Shown: piece after piece, positions 5,361-6,470 of the stretch
Layout: every line of letters starts with the position of its first letter
Numbering within the stretch: the first letter of the stretch is position 1
Assembly: GCA_019308145.1 (NCBI GenBank)
Contig: JAFDIG010000127.1
Span: 1 to 6,470 of the forward strand
Reading direction: 5' to 3'
From: Deltaproteobacteria bacterium
GTDB lineage: Bacteria > Desulfobacterota > JAFDIG01
DNA: 6,470 nucleotides
Notes under the pieces: generated by a model
The model's database searches: none
What the model saw: only the letters and a program-made list of their open reading frames with translations
What the model was told of the DNA's origin: nothing
Position numbers and translations under genes: made by a program

Positions 5361-6275
5361 ATGAAATCCATTATACAATTTTCCATTTATATTATTATAA
5401 AGATATTAAGTTTTATTTTGATACATCTGCCTGAAAGTATTGCCTTAAAAATAGGCAACTTAGCAGGGAAGTTCACTTACTTTTTTGATTTTAAACATAG
5501 AAAAATTGCTTTAAAAAATCTCGATATTGCATTTGGCAAAGAAAAATCCCTAAAAGAGAAAAAGGAGATTGCTAAAAAGAATTTTGAAAATCTTGGTATG
5601 AATACAATAGAGTTTTTAAGATTACCTTGTATTTCAGAGGATGATATAAAAAAGAAGATCAAAATAGAGGGAATGTCTCATCTTAATAATATAAAGAGAA
5701 AAGGGATAGGTGCTCTGATTTTATTAGGCCATATAGGTAACTGGGAACTTATGGCTTTTTTATCAAGGTTGTTTGGAATTTCTGTCCTTACGGTTTGGAA
5801 GCCTTTGAAAAATAATCGATGGTTAGATAACTTTATTGTTGATATAAGAAAAAGAAGTGGAATTATGTTACTTCCTAATAAAAAAGTTGCATCAGCAATA
5901 ATTAAAGGTTTAAAAGAAAAAAAGTTTGTTGCTCTTTTGGTAGATCAAAGGACAAAACGTAGTGAAGGTATTTGGGTCCCTTTTTTTGGTTATAAGGTTC
6001 CTACGACCCCTGCTCTTGCATTTTTTGCCATGAAAAGTGGTGTGCCAATACTTCCTATTTATATAATACGTAAAAATAAAGGGAAACATCATTTATATAT
6101 AAAAGAACCATTTTATTTTAATGACTCAGGGGATAAAGATAAAGATATCTATCTTACTACTTTTAAGATGAATCAAACATTAGAGAGTATAATAAGAGAG
6201 TATCCGGATCAATGGTTTTGGGTTCATAATCGTTTTAAATGGAAAATCCCACAAGATAAAGATGTCCCTTCTTGA
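5361..6275 (+). CDS. Lipid A late acyltransferase family protein (LpxL/HtrB-like)
   Basis: Inner-membrane enzyme of the lysophospholipid acyltransferase superfamily. LpxL/LpxM add secondary acyl chains to Kdo-lipid A on the cytoplasmic face. 304 residues, against about 306 for E. coli LpxL. A hydrophobic N-terminal segment (about 3-22) acts as membrane anchor. The catalytic HX4E motif is HIGNWE (H124, E129). Also seen are the helix NFENLGMNTIEFLRLP (74-89), DQR (195-197), the VPFFGYKVPTTPALAFFA block (206-223) and the C-terminal PDQWFWVHNRFK (282-293). Related acyltransferases, including phosphatidylinositol mannoside acyltransferases, share the fold, so the acceptor and acyl chain are not fixed by sequence; gmhB nearby favours LPS. 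The ATG has no clear SD, and an in-frame TAA (5349-5351) lies just upstream. The last 14 bases overlap rsmG. Confidence 0.9.
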   Translation: MKSIIQFSIYIIIKILSFILIHLPESIALKIGNLAGKFTYFFDFKHRKIALKNLDIAFGKEKSLKEKKEIAKKNFENLGMNTIEFLRLPCISEDDIKKKIKIEGMSHLNNIKRKGIGALILLGHIGNWELMAFLSRLFGISVLTVWKPLKNNRWLDNFIVDIRKRSGIMLLPNKKVASAIIKGLKEKKFVALLVDQRTKRSEGIWVPFFGYKVPTTPALAFFAMKSGVPILPIYIIRKNKGKHHLYIKEPFYFNDSGDKDKDIYLTTFKMNQTLESIIREYPDQWFWVHNRFKWKIPQDKDVPS

Positions 6276-6470
6276 TAATCATAAGACTTTTTTAGAAACA
6301 GATGAATCTATTAATTTTTTTATAGATGGATGTAAACTATTTAATATATCATTAACAGATGAGTTGATAAAAAAATTTCGTTTTTTTGGCAAGGAACTTC
6401 TGAGATGGAGTGATAGATACTCTCTTACTTCTATAAAGGATGAAAAAGGGATAATTACACGTCATTTTTT
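6262..6470 (+). CDS. rsmG: 16S rRNA (guanine-527-N7) methyltransferase RsmG (GidB), 3'-truncated by window edge
   Basis: SAM-dependent methyltransferase that makes m7G527 in the 530 loop of 16S rRNA; loss of it gives low-level streptomycin resistance in several bacteria. From the ATG at 6262 the frame stays open to the window end, giving 69 codons of an expected 200-240. The visible part is the N-terminal helical region: ISLTDELIKKFRFFGKELLRW, then the family hallmark RYSLTSIKDEKGIITRHF, matching '[20 protein letters not shown]' of E. coli RsmG. The SAM-binding Rossmann core lies outside the window. The start overlaps the end of the acyltransferase gene by 14 bases in a different frame, and no strong SD precedes it, so translational coupling is likely. 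Too short for an automatic caller, but the homology is clear. Confidence 0.88.
   Translation, partial: MSLLDNHKTFLETDESINFFIDGCKLFNISLTDELIKKFRFFGKELLRWSDRYSLTSIKDEKGIITRHF

Noticed and set aside
1..6470. Apparent excess of GATC
   Set aside because: I counted about 29 by eye against roughly 20 expected for the composition. Most lie in Asp-Leu, Lys-Ile or Gly-Ser type codon junctions, spread evenly, so codon use explains it better than a special signal.
1..6470. CRISPR array, tRNA, rRNA, insertion sequence or phage genes
   Set aside because: No regularly spaced repeats, cloverleaf sequence, transposase motif or terminal inverted repeats were seen; nearly all bases lie in housekeeping genes.

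Overview
The window is AT-rich (roughly two-thirds A+T by eye), gene-dense and entirely plus-strand. It holds nine protein-coding genes, of which the first and last are cut by the window edges. Every gene belongs to a recognisable bacterial housekeeping or envelope family. The gene set points to a diderm (LPS-making) bacterium: Dxr (MEP isoprenoid pathway), the site-2 protease RseP, a heptose-bisphosphate phosphatase (GmhB) and a lipid A late acyltransferase-like protein (LpxL/HtrB family). The mosaic order, low GC and moderate family divergence suggest an uncultured or candidate-phylum lineage rather than a well-studied proteobacterium. I cannot place the phylum from the sequence alone.

Layout. 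1-876: 3' three-quarters of dxr. 877-1024: a 148-bp gap with a good sigma70-type promoter (TTGTTT, 17 bp, TATAAT), a Shine-Dalgarno (SD) followed by an 11-codon reading frame, and a 12-bp direct repeat. 1025-2107: rseP. 2113-2808: tsaB, 5 bp after rseP. 2809-2951: a 143-bp, extremely AT-rich gap with only weak promoter candidates and an A/T palindrome. 2952-3992: purM, with a GTG start chosen over a longer frame. 3989-4450: a DUF523/TudS-like Fe-S protein, overlapping purM by 4 bp. 4491-5078: gmhB. 5119-5301: a Trm112/UPF0434 zinc-ribbon protein. 5361-6275: an LpxL-type acyltransferase. 6262 to the end: the N-terminus of rsmG, overlapping the acyltransferase gene by 14 bp.

Functionally the region mixes isoprenoid precursor supply (dxr), envelope stress and membrane proteolysis (rseP), tRNA t6A modification (tsaB), purine synthesis (purM), probable thio-nucleobase desulfuration (DUF523), LPS core heptose and lipid A synthesis (gmhB, lpxL), and rRNA methylation (rsmG). 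Short gaps, two start/stop overlaps and the absence of any GC-rich hairpin terminator suggest one or a few long transcripts, with possible internal promoters before rseP and, less surely, purM. I see no mobile element, CRISPR array, tRNA or rRNA. I do not see a clearly novel system; the most interesting points are the small SD-led frames in the two long gaps, the purM-tudS coupling and the pattern of SD use.
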